Shown: in pieces, positions 10,447 to 19,896 of the stretch
Layout: every line of letters begins with the position of its first letter
How positions within the stretch are numbered: position 1 is the first letter of the stretch
NCBI GenBank assembly: GCA_051001455.1
Contig: JBPCNH010000038.1
Coordinates: 1-64,000 of the forward strand
Source of the DNA: JBPCNH01 sp051001455
GTDB lineage: Bacteria; Actinomycetota; CADDZG01; WHSQ01
Length of the DNA: 64,000 bases
Direction of reading: 5' to 3'
Program-made: the position numbers and the translations under genes
The notes under the pieces: generated by a model
The model's input: only the letters and a program-made list of their open reading frames with translations
Database searches by the model: none
What the model was told of the DNA's origin: nothing

Positions 10447-11907
10447 CTAGAAGTCGCTCACGAAGGCTTGCTCTGTCACCCACCGCCCGTTCGGGCAATC
10501 CGCACGGTTCAGATGCATCTGACTGCCCCCGAAGTGATCGCTGGCCGTGAACGAAACGGGTGGGTAGACCCCCGTCTTCATGTTCCGGAGCTTCTCGTTA
10601 GCGAGGATGAGGCCTTCACGCGAGAGGTTTTTGCCGGCATTCTCGAACATCCCTCCGAGCACCTTCGAGACACCCCACAGCCCGAACTGGATGTCGTCAT
10701 TACCGCCCGCCGTACGGAAGTCGGGATCGAACTGGTTCGAGTTGACGTAGGCGGGGAAGGGGTTCAGGAACCTGGCGTTAGCGATCGAGTTCGAGTTCTT
10801 GCAACCGACGCTGGCGACCGTGTCGATAGCCATCGAGAGCCCCACTCCCGTCCACTGCGGGCGATAGCCCTGCCCGGCCGCGGCGTTGGCCAGATAGAGG
10901 AAGAAAGTCGGCGAAGTGAGCACGTAGACGTTCTCGATACCTTGCTGGTTCAACTCTGTGGCGATCGTGGCTGCTTCCGACTGACCCGCCGTCTTGGGAA
11001 CCGTGCGGTCGTACTGGACGGGCGCGCCCTTCTGTTTCATCCCCGCGATGAAGGCATCATGAGCATCCTGGAAGAGGGGAGTAGCAAAGCGGATCATGCC
11101 GTTCTTCTCGCTCTTGGCCCCGAGCTTGTCGACGAGCATGTCGGCAAGTAGCGGGCCTTGCTGCTTGTAACTCATCCACACGGCGAAGTAGTTGCGCAGG
11201 CCCTCAAGCCCGATCTCCGTCACACCGGCCGAGATATAGGGCACGCCGACGCTCGCGGCATAGCGCGCACACGCCTGGATCTGGTCCGTTCCCGCGATCC
11301 CGACAAGGAGGAAAACCTTCTCCTTCTCCACCATCTCCCGGCATCCGGAGACCGCCTGAGAAGGGTTGTAGTTGTCGTTCCTGAAGACGGTCTGGACGGT
11401 GCGGCCGTGGATCGACTTGTTATTGCTCTTGAGCCAGTTCCAGTACAGATCTTTGCCTCGTTGGAAGGAGGCGGACGGCACCGGGGCAGCCCCGGTGATG
11501 GGGGCGTGGATACCTATCTTGATCGTGCTGTCGGAGACGCCCGTAGTCGTACCCCCGCCGGAGGTGGCGGGATCCTCGCCGGGATCATCGCCGGGATCAC
11601 TAGGATCATTCCCGGTGGCCCCGTCGTTTGTGCCCCCATCGCCGGTGATGCCGGTGGTGTCGCCTGTATCGCCGCCTGCGAGTGTGGGGCCCTCGGCCAG
11701 CTCTTCGGCCGTGGCAAGAACCTCTCCCGTATCAGAGTTGATCAGGTTTCCTTCGGCGTCGAGCTCGGTTCCTTCCGGAGGGACGAAGCCGGCACCCAGG
11801 GTGTTACCGGCGAGTTGGTTCACGCCGGGCTTCTGGCCACACGCGGCGGCAACGATAAGCAGCAGAGCGGCGACGGCTACGAACTTCAATCGCTTGTGAG
11901 GGAACAA
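10447..11907 (-). CDS. Lipoprotein substrate-binding protein of the Liv-type transporter
   Basis: A 486-residue periplasmic-binding protein of the Leu/Ile/Val type (type I fold). The N-terminal signal ends in a lipobox-like AAACG near residue 23, so it should be a membrane-anchored lipoprotein. Residues 60-125 are a Gly/Asp/Thr/Pro-rich linker. The ligand domain starts at about 127 (DSTIKIGIHAPITGA). Ligand choice cannot be read. It is followed by livH and preceded, three bases upstream, by an anchored secreted protein gene. Confidence 0.9.
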   Translation of the reverse strand: MFPHKRLKFVAVAALLLIVAAACGQKPGVNQLAGNTLGAGFVPPEGTELDAEGNLINSDTGEVLATAEELAEGPTLAGGDTGDTTGITGDGGTNDGATGNDPSDPGDDPGEDPATSGGGTTTGVSDSTIKIGIHAPITGAAPVPSASFQRGKDLYWNWLKSNNKSIHGRTVQTVFRNDNYNPSQAVSGCREMVEKEKVFLLVGIAGTDQIQACARYAASVGVPYISAGVTEIGLEGLRNYFAVWMSYKQQGPLLADMLVDKLGAKSEKNGMIRFATPLFQDAHDAFIAGMKQKGAPVQYDRTVPKTAGQSEAATIATELNQQGIENVYVLTSPTFFLYLANAAAGQGYRPQWTGVGLSMAIDTVASVGCKNSNSIANARFLNPFPAYVNSNQFDPDFRTAGGNDDIQFGLWGVSKVLGGMFENAGKNLSREGLILANEKLRNMKTGVYPPVSFTASDHFGGSQMHLNRADCPNGRWVTEQAFVSDF

Positions 11908-11910
11908 CGA

Positions 11911-13206
11911 CTAGCCCTTCCTTTTGAACGGTAGTTTGCCGAAGAGACCGGAAGCCTTACCGGATAGCCCCTTCAGGCCCTCCATCACCGACGACAGTCT
12001 TCCCGCCGATCCGGCCGCGGCCACGTCTTCGAGAGCTACCCCTCGGCGGTCCGTATTGATCTCACGGATCTGGGCGAGCACTCCGTCGGGGCGGATGCCG
12101 TGAGCCTTCTCTAGAACTACCGAGCGAACCATAGCGAAGCCCATCAGGCCTGCCAGCAGGGCCAACCACACATAACCCGGAAGCGATTGAACTGGGGACT
12201 CGTCCGAGGTCGGTCCGGCGGCCAACGGCTCGCCAGCGTCTCCCGTTGCAGCAGCATCTCCGGCCTCGTCACCGGCCACGGCGGTGTCGGAGCCGGCATC
12301 GAAGCCGCCTGTGGTTCCACTGCCGAGGCTGTCCGAGCTTGAGCTACCCGAGAATCCGGGACTTTCGAAGCCCCCGCCGTCGAGGACCGGGTCTTCGAGG
12401 TCCCCGAGACCCGGCGTCTCGCCGGGCTGATAGACGACCGTGCCCCGGACCCCAGGCTGCTCTTCCTCGGCGCCTCCGACCAGTACGGTTCGCCAGTTGG
12501 AGTCCGAGGAGGGGTCGAAGTCCGACTCCTTCGGCTGGACCGGATAAAGCATCACGGCCGATACGGGTGCGCCCTCATCGATCCACTGGACCGCGAGTGG
12601 TGTGAGGTCGAAGGTGTACGCGAAGCGCTCTTCTTCCTCGCCCTCGGCGTTCTTGATCGTGACCGGCTTCCTCTTGGCGACAGGGGAGGACTCGTCGCAA
12701 CTGTGTGCCGGCGCTTCGGAATACAGGCGAGCGTCTCCATCACCGAAGAAAGATTCGATGGGACAGGCCATGAGTTTCTTGTCCTCGGCATTGACGGGAT
12801 CGGACTGCGGATCAGCTGCTTCGAGCAGGGTGACGGTCATCTTGCTAACCGTGGAGCCGAAGGGCACCAGCGAAAGGTCGAAGTTCAACGCCGAGATCTT
12901 GTTCGGCTCTTTGTAATCGGCGTTGCGGACCTCGACGGGTAGCCGTCCTTGGCGGCAAGAACCCTCGGCCGGAACGCCTCCTGCCGGCGTGGAAGGGCAG
13001 AAAGGATTGGGAGCTTCGACGGTTGCTACGTCAGCGCCGCTGGTCGGGTCGGTCACGGCTTGACTCTGCTGGTCCTCCCAGTACCACGCGGAGCCCGCCA
13101 GGCGGTCGATCTTGGCTTGCGCCGCCAAGGCAGGCGTAGCGGGAAGCATCGCCAATGCCAGAGCACTGATCACGCAAAGTGATGCGATCGTTCTAACGGA
13201 GCGCAC
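11911..13206 (-). CDS. Secreted, membrane-anchored protein with DNRLRE-like regions
   Basis: A 431-residue protein with an N-terminal signal peptide (residues 1-28, ending ALA). Two segments resemble DNRLRE-type surface domains (ALNFDLSLVPFGSTVSKMTV and YTFDLTPLAVQWIDEGAPV). A Gly/Ser/Asp-rich linker precedes a C-terminal helix (LPGYVWLALLAGLMGFAMV) and a cytoplasmic basic tail. It is the first gene of the transporter operon, with three bases to the binding-protein gene. The function is unknown. The co-transcription suggests a role with the transporter at the cell surface. Confidence 0.7.
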   Translation of the reverse strand: MRSVRTIASLCVISALALAMLPATPALAAQAKIDRLAGSAWYWEDQQSQAVTDPTSGADVATVEAPNPFCPSTPAGGVPAEGSCRQGRLPVEVRNADYKEPNKISALNFDLSLVPFGSTVSKMTVTLLEAADPQSDPVNAEDKKLMACPIESFFGDGDARLYSEAPAHSCDESSPVAKRKPVTIKNAEGEEEERFAYTFDLTPLAVQWIDEGAPVSAVMLYPVQPKESDFDPSSDSNWRTVLVGGAEEEQPGVRGTVVYQPGETPGLGDLEDPVLDGGGFESPGFSGSSSSDSLGSGTTGGFDAGSDTAVAGDEAGDAAATGDAGEPLAAGPTSDESPVQSLPGYVWLALLAGLMGFAMVRSVVLEKAHGIRPDGVLAQIREINTDRRGVALEDVAAAGSAGRLSSVMEGLKGLSGKASGLFGKLPFKRKG

Positions 13207-13388
13207 TATGGCGACCTCCCCATATCCCTCGAGAACCGTTGTCGACCCAGAAAAGACCCGTATAGAAGGGATTCTGCCTGGAACGCCTAATCCCTGCCCC
13301 GGAACCCCCTGTAAGTCTGGGAAAACAGAGGGTAACAGAGCCTCTGCGCAATACTACGGGCCGGCCGCTTTGCTACGCTTGGAGCCAC

Positions 13389-13940
13389 ATGAGGAAACTG
13401 CGATCCATCTGGCAATCACTGACAGGCGAAACCGATCGCAAGGTCAGGGTCGGTCGTCTCACGGGACTACTCTTCGTAGCCGCAGGATTCGTCATAATCG
13501 GCAAAGCATGGGACGGCTCAGCGAACCTCAACTCCGTACCCGGACAGATGCCCTATCTCTTGTCGGGAGGCTTCATGGGCCTGGGTCTCATCATCACGGG
13601 TTCGGTCCTGCTGTTCCTTTCCAGCCTGCGCGCCGAGCGGGAGGTGATGGTCACCCGTTTCGATGAGATGACTCGCTTACTCAGCCGGAATCTGGGGCGG
13701 ATGACGATCTCCTCGAACGGCAGCTCGTCCTCGGGAAAGATGGTCACCCTGGCACCGGCGGGAGGGGCCTATCACCGAGCCGGCTGCAAGGTCCTCGACG
13801 GGAAAGAAGGCCTGTCCACGGTGCCCGTAGAGGTAGCGATGATGGAGGGCTTGACGCCATGCCGTGCTTGTGACCCGCCCGTCGTCGAAGAGATGAAGGT
13901 CGATCCCGCTACCGCAGGGAGTGGAACACAAGCCCAGTAA
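13389..13940 (+). CDS. Membrane protein with C-terminal His/Cys motif
   Basis: A 183-residue protein with two membrane helices (about residues 24-40 and 57-77), then a short soluble domain with YHRAGCKVLDG and TPCRACDPP. Paired Cys and His in this spacing resemble Ada-type or other small metal-binding modules. It diverges from the transporter operon and converges with the DUF1015 gene, whose stop it overlaps by 32 bases on the opposite strand. The specific function is not recognised. Confidence 0.75.
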   Translation: MRKLRSIWQSLTGETDRKVRVGRLTGLLFVAAGFVIIGKAWDGSANLNSVPGQMPYLLSGGFMGLGLIITGSVLLFLSSLRAEREVMVTRFDEMTRLLSRNLGRMTISSNGSSSSGKMVTLAPAGGAYHRAGCKVLDGKEGLSTVPVEVAMMEGLTPCRACDPPVVEEMKVDPATAGSGTQAQ

Positions 13941-15150
13941 GCGCTTTGGGCCAGAAATAGCTGGCTTTCTGCGGCATACGTTCACCGGAGCGAGCAACGT
14001 CCACTATCTGTGCCGCACTCAGCGGGCGGAGGAGGATCCCGGCATCCCAACCGGCGGCGACCAAACGACCAACCTCCTCGGGGTCCTTCGTGAATCCGAA
14101 CTCGACCCCTCCATCGGGGATGAGGCGAGGCAGCAAGGCCTCGTGAAGCGCCACGACATCCAGATCCCGCCACGCTCGAGCCGCATCCCCAACGGCTTCG
14201 ACCACTTCCTCATCCGAGATCTCGATCAAGAAGCGCTCGGTCGGCAGCACGAAAACGAATCGGTGAGCGGCGTCCTCCGATGCCAGAGCGGCGGGGACAT
14301 CTCTTTCCTCGATCGGGGTGCCGCTGATGTCGAGTAGGCGCCGAGCAAGACCGTCGCCTACACCTCGAAGGACACGGTTGTAGGGCAGAACGACCAGATC
14401 CTCCGCGTCCGCGTCGACACACAGGGACAGGATCGAGTCGTGCTCACCGGGCTCGTCCTCATGGGCCCGGTGATACGCGAGCGCCGTCTCATACCGATGA
14501 TGACCGTCCGCTATCACCAGTGGACCGTCCGCCACGGCTGCGGCGAGCATCTCTATCTCGGCCGGCGCCGAGATTATCCAGAGGCGATGAAGGATGCGTT
14601 CTTCGTCCGCGAACCTTGCGAACGGTGGCCGGTTCTCTAGTGAGTCGAAAAACGGTCCCAAGGCTCCGGCTCCGCGGTAGATGCCGTAGATGGGGGAGAC
14701 GTTCGCACCGAGTGCTTCGAGAAGCGCCATCCTGTCCTTCTTCGGACCCTCCATCGTTCGTTCGTGGGGGAGGACCCCGGAGCGGTCGCCGAACTCTTCC
14801 AACCGGAGGGCTCCGATGACACCCGTCACCCGTCCGCGCTTGCCGTCCGGGGTCGTGAAGTCCTGTCGGTAGATGTAGAGACTGGGTGACGCCTCCGTCT
14901 CGAGAACGCCTTCGCTCATCCACTGTTGGAACGCGGCCGCGGCCCGTTCGTACCGGTCGCTCTGGCCGCGGCCCGGATCATCCGAGCTAGCGCTCTTCGC
15001 AAGCTCTATCCGGACGGCGTTGTTGGGATGGCGGTTCAGCAGTACCGACTCTTGCTCTGCCGAGATGATGTCGTAAGGGGGGCACACGAGATCCCCCATG
15101 TCGTCGGCGGACGCATAGCGGATCCCGAGGAACGGTCTGAGATCAGGCAT
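13909..15150 (-). CDS. DUF1015 family protein
   Basis: A 413-residue protein starting MPDLRPFLGIRYASADDMGD and containing VCPPYDIISAEQ, YIYRQDF and LVIADGHHRYETAL, the conserved motifs of the DUF1015 family. The conserved ADGHHR motif near residue 215 suggests an active site, but I do not know a settled reaction. It is transcribed alone on the minus strand. Confidence 0.88.
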   Translation of the reverse strand: MPDLRPFLGIRYASADDMGDLVCPPYDIISAEQESVLLNRHPNNAVRIELAKSASSDDPGRGQSDRYERAAAAFQQWMSEGVLETEASPSLYIYRQDFTTPDGKRGRVTGVIGALRLEEFGDRSGVLPHERTMEGPKKDRMALLEALGANVSPIYGIYRGAGALGPFFDSLENRPPFARFADEERILHRLWIISAPAEIEMLAAAVADGPLVIADGHHRYETALAYHRAHEDEPGEHDSILSLCVDADAEDLVVLPYNRVLRGVGDGLARRLLDISGTPIEERDVPAALASEDAAHRFVFVLPTERFLIEISDEEVVEAVGDAARAWRDLDVVALHEALLPRLIPDGGVEFGFTKDPEEVGRLVAAGWDAGILLRPLSAAQIVDVARSGERMPQKASYFWPKALTGLVFHSLR

Positions 15151-15180
15151 CGGGGCAGATGATACGCGGCCTATACGGCG

Positions 15181-15942
15181 TTACCGAAGCTCCCACCGGC
15201 GATCCCATCTCGATCTCGGCGGGTGAGGCCTGCCTCCCAGAAGGAATATCCCGACGGCGCCGAACACAAATCCTCCGACATGTGCCATCCACGCAACCTC
15301 CGTGGCTCCCGAGATCTCCTGCGCGGCGATGATGAATTGGTAGACGAACCACAGGCCCAAGACCACCACGGCGGACATCTGAACGATGGTGAAGATAAAG
15401 AAGATGGGGACGAGCACATTCACGCGCGCGCGCGGATACAGCACGATGTAAGCGCCCATGACGGCGGCAACAGCTCCGGAGGCTCCGACGGCTGGAAGCA
15501 CGGAGTCGAGATGGGTCAATACATGCGCGAAAGCAGCGATCACTCCGCCGGCCAGGTAAAAGAGCAAGAACTTCACGTGTCCTAGATGATCCTCGACGTT
15601 GTTGCCGAAGATCCACAGGAAGAGCATGTTGCCGCCGATATGCAGCAGCCCGGCGTGCAAGAAGATCGATAACAGAGTGGCCGCTAGGAAGGACGTCAGC
15701 GGACGTTCCGGGATGGCCACAGCTTGAGGTCCGATGACGCCAGCGGCGAATCCGGCCGGGCAGTCGGCGGGGATCTGACATGGGATCGGGGCGTTCTGGA
15801 CGAAGTAACGTGTCGCAGCGGCCCCCGTGCCTAAATCGGGAGTTTGGAAGAAGAAATAGACGTTCGCAGCGATCAGCCCGAGGGTCACGAAAGGCTTCCG
15901 ACGCGCGGGGTTGGCGTCCGAGATCGGGATGAGGCTCAACAC
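15181..15942 (-). CDS. Rhomboid family intramembrane serine protease
   Basis: About 253 residues with six or more membrane helices. It has the family features HAGLLHIGGNMLFLWIFGNN, the nucleophile motif GASGAVAAVMGAY and the catalytic His in AWMAHVGGFVFGA. Rhomboids cut transmembrane proteins within the bilayer. The open frame extends upstream without family similarity, so I place the start at GTG 15942. A TATACT box lies only about 7 bases before it, which would suit a leaderless transcript. Confidence 0.9.
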   Translation of the reverse strand: MLSLIPISDANPARRKPFVTLGLIAANVYFFFQTPDLGTGAAATRYFVQNAPIPCQIPADCPAGFAAGVIGPQAVAIPERPLTSFLAATLLSIFLHAGLLHIGGNMLFLWIFGNNVEDHLGHVKFLLFYLAGGVIAAFAHVLTHLDSVLPAVGASGAVAAVMGAYIVLYPRARVNVLVPIFFIFTIVQMSAVVVLGLWFVYQFIIAAQEISGATEVAWMAHVGGFVFGAVGIFLLGGRPHPPRSRWDRRWELR

Positions 15943-15997
15943 CGGGCGAGTATAGGTTGGTGGTTCTCGCATCCGGGATCCGAGAAGGAGGAAGATC

Positions 15998-16366
15998 TTG
16001 CTAGAAGAGCTTCGCAGAGTGGCGATCGTGACTTCCGGAGTCGCGGAGCTCACACGCAATCGGGCCGAACAGGTAGCCAAGAATCTCGTCAAGGCTGGTG
16101 ACGTGCGGAAGGACCAGACCTCCGTCCTCGTGCGAGAGCTTCTCCGCCGGAGCGCAGAGAACCGGAAAGAGCTCACCAATTTCGTCCGTTCTGAGATCAA
16201 GCACCAGATCGAAGGTCTCGGTCTCGCCAGCAAGAGGGACGTCGAGCGGTTGGAGAGACGGATAACCCGGCTGGAATCGGGAGGAAAGACATCCGCTGTT
16301 AAGAAGAAGTCTGCGGCCAAGAAGAGCACTCGTAAAACGTCCGCGGGTACTAAGACCAAGACTTAA
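15998..16366 (+). CDS. Phasin-like coiled-coil protein
   Basis: A 122-residue protein with a TTG start at 15998 and a strong AAGGAGGA site at 15985-15992. It is almost wholly helical, with heptad character from residue 20 to 90. The last 25 residues are a Lys/Ala/Thr-rich tail like those of histone-like and actinobacterial phasin-like proteins. It may bind DNA or granules. It diverges from the rhomboid gene. Confidence 0.7.
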   Translation: MLEELRRVAIVTSGVAELTRNRAEQVAKNLVKAGDVRKDQTSVLVRELLRRSAENRKELTNFVRSEIKHQIEGLGLASKRDVERLERRITRLESGGKTSAVKKKSAAKKSTRKTSAGTKTKT

Positions 16367-16403
16367 GCCGGGAAGTCGGCCGGCTAGGAAGGTCCGAGAG
16401 CGC

Positions 16404-16592
16404 ATGGATGAAAACAGAGAACCTCAGAAGGGCTCGTCGCCGTCCGACATCGTCACTAACGTGACGCGCGAGCTGGAGAGAGCCGCGGCGATGGACGATG
16501 CGACGCGTTTGCGGACACTGGAGGAGCTCTACCGCTCGATGGAGACCGAGCTTCAAAGGGACCTCGATCAAGCGGGTCCGCCTCGACACTGA
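16404..16592 (+). CDS. Small helical protein upstream of tlyA
   Basis: A 62-residue acidic and helical protein (residues 15-55), in the position of the small Rv1693-type gene just before tlyA in mycobacteria. Its end overlaps any ATG-initiated tlyA by 95 bases but would only overlap an AUC-initiated one by about 26. Function unknown. Confidence 0.6.
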   Translation: MDENREPQKGSSPSDIVTNVTRELERAAAMDDATRLRTLEELYRSMETELQRDLDQAGPPRH

Positions 16593-17355
16593 GCTCGTCC
16601 GGCGACATTTGGCCGCGACGAGGAGCGAGGCACAGCGAGCGATCGAAGAAGGTGTAGTGATGGTTCGGGGCGTAACGACTCCGAAGCCCGCGTCGATGGT
16701 GTCCCCGGACGTACACATACAGATGCTCGGTTCCGCGCGCGCGTACGTTTCACGAGGCGGAGACAAGCTCGACGGCGCCCTCGCCCAACTCGACATCCGG
16801 GTCCAGGGACGGCGATGGCTGGATGCCGGCGCGTCAACGGGAGGGTTCACAGACCGTCTCTTGCAGGGCGGCGCGTCGGAGGTCGCCGCGGTCGACGTCG
16901 GCTATGGACAGCTCGACTGGTCTCTGCGTAACGACGACAGGGTGTTCGTTCTGGAAAGAACCAACGTTCGCAACCTAAAGATCACCGATCTACCTTGGCA
17001 GCCGGAGGCGGTGGTAGCAGACCTTTCCTTCATCTCCTTGCGGGTGGTTCTCCCGGCATTGATTCGAGTAGCCGTTCCCGATGCCGATCACTTGCTGATG
17101 GTCAAGCCTCAATTCGAGGTGGGAAGGGAGGCGGTCGGCAAGGGTGGCGTCGTCCGGGAACCCGATCTATGGCGCAGCGCCATCCTAGGCGTCGTGGGGC
17201 GAGCAGCGGAGTTGGGTTTGGCACTTGTGGGAGCGGCCCCATCCGACCTTCCCGGTCCATCGGGTAACCGAGAGTTCTTCGTCCATCTCGCCACCGGTCA
17301 TCATTCTTCGATGGGCTCGATCGATGAAGCGATAGAGAAGGTGCAGGGGCAGTGA
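16498..17355 (+). CDS. tlyA: TlyA family rRNA 2'-O-methyltransferase
   Basis: An S4 RNA-binding domain begins RVRLDTELVRRHLAATRSEA. It is followed by an RrmJ-like methyltransferase domain with the SAM site LDAGASTGGFTDRLLQGGA and the catalytic DLSFISL and KPQFEVGR motifs. TlyA methylates 16S and 23S rRNA at the subunit interface. Start: the only ATG (16498) adds 23 residues that do not look like the family. An ATC at 16567 follows AAAGGG at six bases and would begin exactly at the domain, so a non-canonical start is possible. It overlaps nadK by GTGA. Confidence 0.9.
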   Translation: MRRVCGHWRSSTARWRPSFKGTSIKRVRLDTELVRRHLAATRSEAQRAIEEGVVMVRGVTTPKPASMVSPDVHIQMLGSARAYVSRGGDKLDGALAQLDIRVQGRRWLDAGASTGGFTDRLLQGGASEVAAVDVGYGQLDWSLRNDDRVFVLERTNVRNLKITDLPWQPEAVVADLSFISLRVVLPALIRVAVPDADHLLMVKPQFEVGREAVGKGGVVREPDLWRSAILGVVGRAAELGLALVGAAPSDLPGPSGNREFFVHLATGHHSSMGSIDEAIEKVQGQ

Positions 17356-18146
17356 AGCTGACCAGGGTCGCGCTGGTCGTCCACGGCGGGAAGCCTGCAG
17401 CGTCGGATGTTCGCGCTCGGCTCGAGAGGCACCTGTCCGGCGCGGGCGCGGAGATCACCGAAGACGATCCGGATCTCGTCGTGTCCCTAGGGGGCGACGG
17501 CACGATGCTCCGGGCCGCGAGGCTGGCGCATTCCTCGGATGCCTTACTCCTCGGCGTGAACCTCGGAACCCTCGGATACCTGACCGAGACCGACGTCGAC
17601 GGGGTCGAAGGTGCTCTAGAGCGCCTGGCAGCGGGCGACTTCTCGGTCGAGGAACGCGTGCTGCTCGAAGCCCGTCCATTACAAGGCCATCTGTTCGATC
17701 CCGAGATCGCGTTGAACGAAGTGCTGGTAGAGCGGACAGAAGGCCACCGGCTGGTGAGGCTCCGGGTCAAGATCGGGGGTGAGGAACTCGCCGCCTTCAA
17801 TTCGGACGGGATCATCGTCGCTACGCCAACCGGTTCCACGGCCTATGCCTTGAGTGCCGGAGGACCCATAGTTTCACCGCGGGCAGACTGCCTCGTGGTC
17901 GTACCCGTCAGTCCGCACATGCTCTCATCGAGACCTTTCATCCTCCCGTCGGATGAGGTAGTGGAGGTCTTGGTCGACCGCGACCGCGCCTCGGCCTCGC
18001 TTTCGTTCGACGGTCGCTCGGGCGCGAAGTTGGCTCCCGGATCAGGGGTCAGCATCAGGCGGCACCCCCGGCCACTGCGGCTCGCACGCCTGTCCGGTCC
18101 CGGATTCATCGAGCGTCTCAGGACGAAGTTGGGGCTTCCCGGCTAG
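17352..18146 (+). CDS. nadK: NAD kinase
   Basis: A 264-residue ATP/polyphosphate-NAD kinase, making NADP. The motifs are LGGDGTMLRAARL (near residue 50), NLGTLGYLTE and the substrate loop FNSDGIIVATPTGSTAYALS. It starts with GTG overlapping the tlyA stop and precedes recN, as in mycobacteria. Confidence 0.95.
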   Translation: MKLTRVALVVHGGKPAASDVRARLERHLSGAGAEITEDDPDLVVSLGGDGTMLRAARLAHSSDALLLGVNLGTLGYLTETDVDGVEGALERLAAGDFSVEERVLLEARPLQGHLFDPEIALNEVLVERTEGHRLVRLRVKIGGEELAAFNSDGIIVATPTGSTAYALSAGGPIVSPRADCLVVVPVSPHMLSSRPFILPSDEVVEVLVDRDRASASLSFDGRSGAKLAPGSGVSIRRHPRPLRLARLSGPGFIERLRTKLGLPG

Positions 18147-18168
18147 AGCTTCCAAAGCCACAGGCGGC

Positions 18169-19896
18169 ATGGCCCCCCACCGTAGGATTCGGATGATGCT
18201 GAGAGAACTGGTCGTAGACGGCCTGGGCGTGATCGAGCGCGTCGAAACAGAGCTGGGCCCCGGAAGCGTGGCGCTCACCGGCGAGACCGGCGCCGGCAAG
18301 ACCTTGGTCGTCGCGGCTTTGGGCTTGCTGTTGGGTGGCCGGGCAGACCGCTCACTGATCCGCTCCGGGTCGCCGGAGGCAAGGGTGGAGGGGCTGTTCG
18401 TGCTTCCTAACGATCACTCGGTGGTGCACACGCTCATCGACCACGGTGTGCTCGAGGAGACCCATAGTGAACTAGTCGAGCTTCTGATCTCGAGGTCGAT
18501 CGGCTTACAAGCTTCTTCCAGCAAAGCTCGCATCAACGGCCGCCTCGTGACCGCCGGCTTGCTGGCAGAGTTGAGTGGTCGGCTGGTCGAGATCGCCGGT
18601 CAGCACGAACACCAGCGGCTCGGAGCGCCCGCCTACCAACGGGCAGTCCTCGATTCCTTCGCCGGACACGGAACCGTAGAGCTCGCCGGACGCCTGAGAG
18701 ACATCTTTCGAACCACGACCGCGCTCGATAAAGAGCTAGAGGATCTCGAGTCGGGGGAGCGGGGACGGCTTCGAGAGTTGGACGCGCTGCGATCCGAGAT
18801 CGAGCAGATAGAGCAGGTCGCACCGACCCCCGGGGAGCGCGATCGTCTCACGGGCGAAGCAGAACGGCTCGAGTACGCGGCAGCTATAGCTGAAGGCGTC
18901 GACGAAACCCTGGTGGTGTTGCGCGGCGAGGCCGGCATCGAGGAGTCGGCTAGCCGGGCCGAGGGACTGGTGCGCGCACTGTCCGACCACGATCCCGTGA
19001 TGGGTGGCTTGGCCGACCGCATCGAGGCAACCCGCCACGAGCTTGCCGATGTAGCGGACGAGCTCCGGGGACGGGCCGTGGGCCCCGACCCGCACGCTTT
19101 GGAAGAGACCCGTGCGCGCCTCGATGAGCTGGCCAAACTGCGTCGCCGTTACGGAGATACCGAGGAGGAGATCCTGGCTCACCTCGAAACGTGCCGCAAG
19201 CGTAAGGAGACCATAGAGGGGATGGCGTTCAACGCTGAGTCCCTGCGCGAACGTCGCGACGCGGCCAGAGCCGAGGCGGGGCGGCTGGCCGAGGAACTAT
19301 CCGCAGCGAGGTCGGCTGCCGCTCCCCAGCTCGCCGCAGAGGTTCAGCGGAGGATGAGCTCTCTGGCTCTTCCCGAGGCGAGCTTCAACGTTGCTCTCGA
19401 AGAGCAGGACCTCGCGGAGTCGGGCGCGGAGCGCGTGTCGTTCCTGTGGGCGGCTAACCCCGGCGAACCCTCCCGCCCGGTGGGTAAGGCTGCCTCCGGG
19501 GGTGAACTTTCTAGATTGGCCCTTGCCTTACACCTCGCTGCGTCGATGCAAGAGGTAACGCCGCCGACGATGGTGTTCGATGAGGTCGACGCGGGAGTAG
19601 GCGGAGAGGCAGCTCGAGCCGTGGGGCGGGCGCTCGCCGACTTGGCTCGGTCGAGTGGGGGACAGGTAGTGGTGGTTACCCACCTTCCCCAGGTAGCCGC
19701 GTTCGCAGACGTTCACTTGAAAGTGGAGAAATCGATCGAAGGGAACTCCACGCGCGCATCCGTCTCTTTGATCGACGGAGAAGAACGCGTATCGGAACTC
19801 TCTCGCATGCTGGCAGGACTGCCCGGCAGCGAGACCGCCCAAGAACACGCCCGGGAGCTACTCGATCTGGCGAGTTCCGAGATCCCCGTCGCGTGA
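18169..19896 (+). CDS. recN: DNA repair protein RecN
   Basis: About 570 residues of the SMC-like family. Walker A is GETGAGKTLVVAAL near residue 43, a long coiled coil lies at about 170-400, the ABC signature is ASGGELSRLALALH, and Walker B is MVFDEVDAGVGGEAA. RecN acts in double-strand break repair. Family starts resemble MLRELVVDGLGVIE, so ATG 18196 or 18193 may be the true start instead of 18169. The stop overlaps the next gene's GTG. Confidence 0.95.
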   Translation: MAPHRRIRMMLRELVVDGLGVIERVETELGPGSVALTGETGAGKTLVVAALGLLLGGRADRSLIRSGSPEARVEGLFVLPNDHSVVHTLIDHGVLEETHSELVELLISRSIGLQASSSKARINGRLVTAGLLAELSGRLVEIAGQHEHQRLGAPAYQRAVLDSFAGHGTVELAGRLRDIFRTTTALDKELEDLESGERGRLRELDALRSEIEQIEQVAPTPGERDRLTGEAERLEYAAAIAEGVDETLVVLRGEAGIEESASRAEGLVRALSDHDPVMGGLADRIEATRHELADVADELRGRAVGPDPHALEETRARLDELAKLRRRYGDTEEEILAHLETCRKRKETIEGMAFNAESLRERRDAARAEAGRLAEELSAARSAAAPQLAAEVQRRMSSLALPEASFNVALEEQDLAESGAERVSFLWAANPGEPSRPVGKAASGGELSRLALALHLAASMQEVTPPTMVFDEVDAGVGGEAARAVGRALADLARSSGGQVVVVTHLPQVAAFADVHLKVEKSIEGNSTRASVSLIDGEERVSELSRMLAGLPGSETAQEHARELLDLASSEIPVA

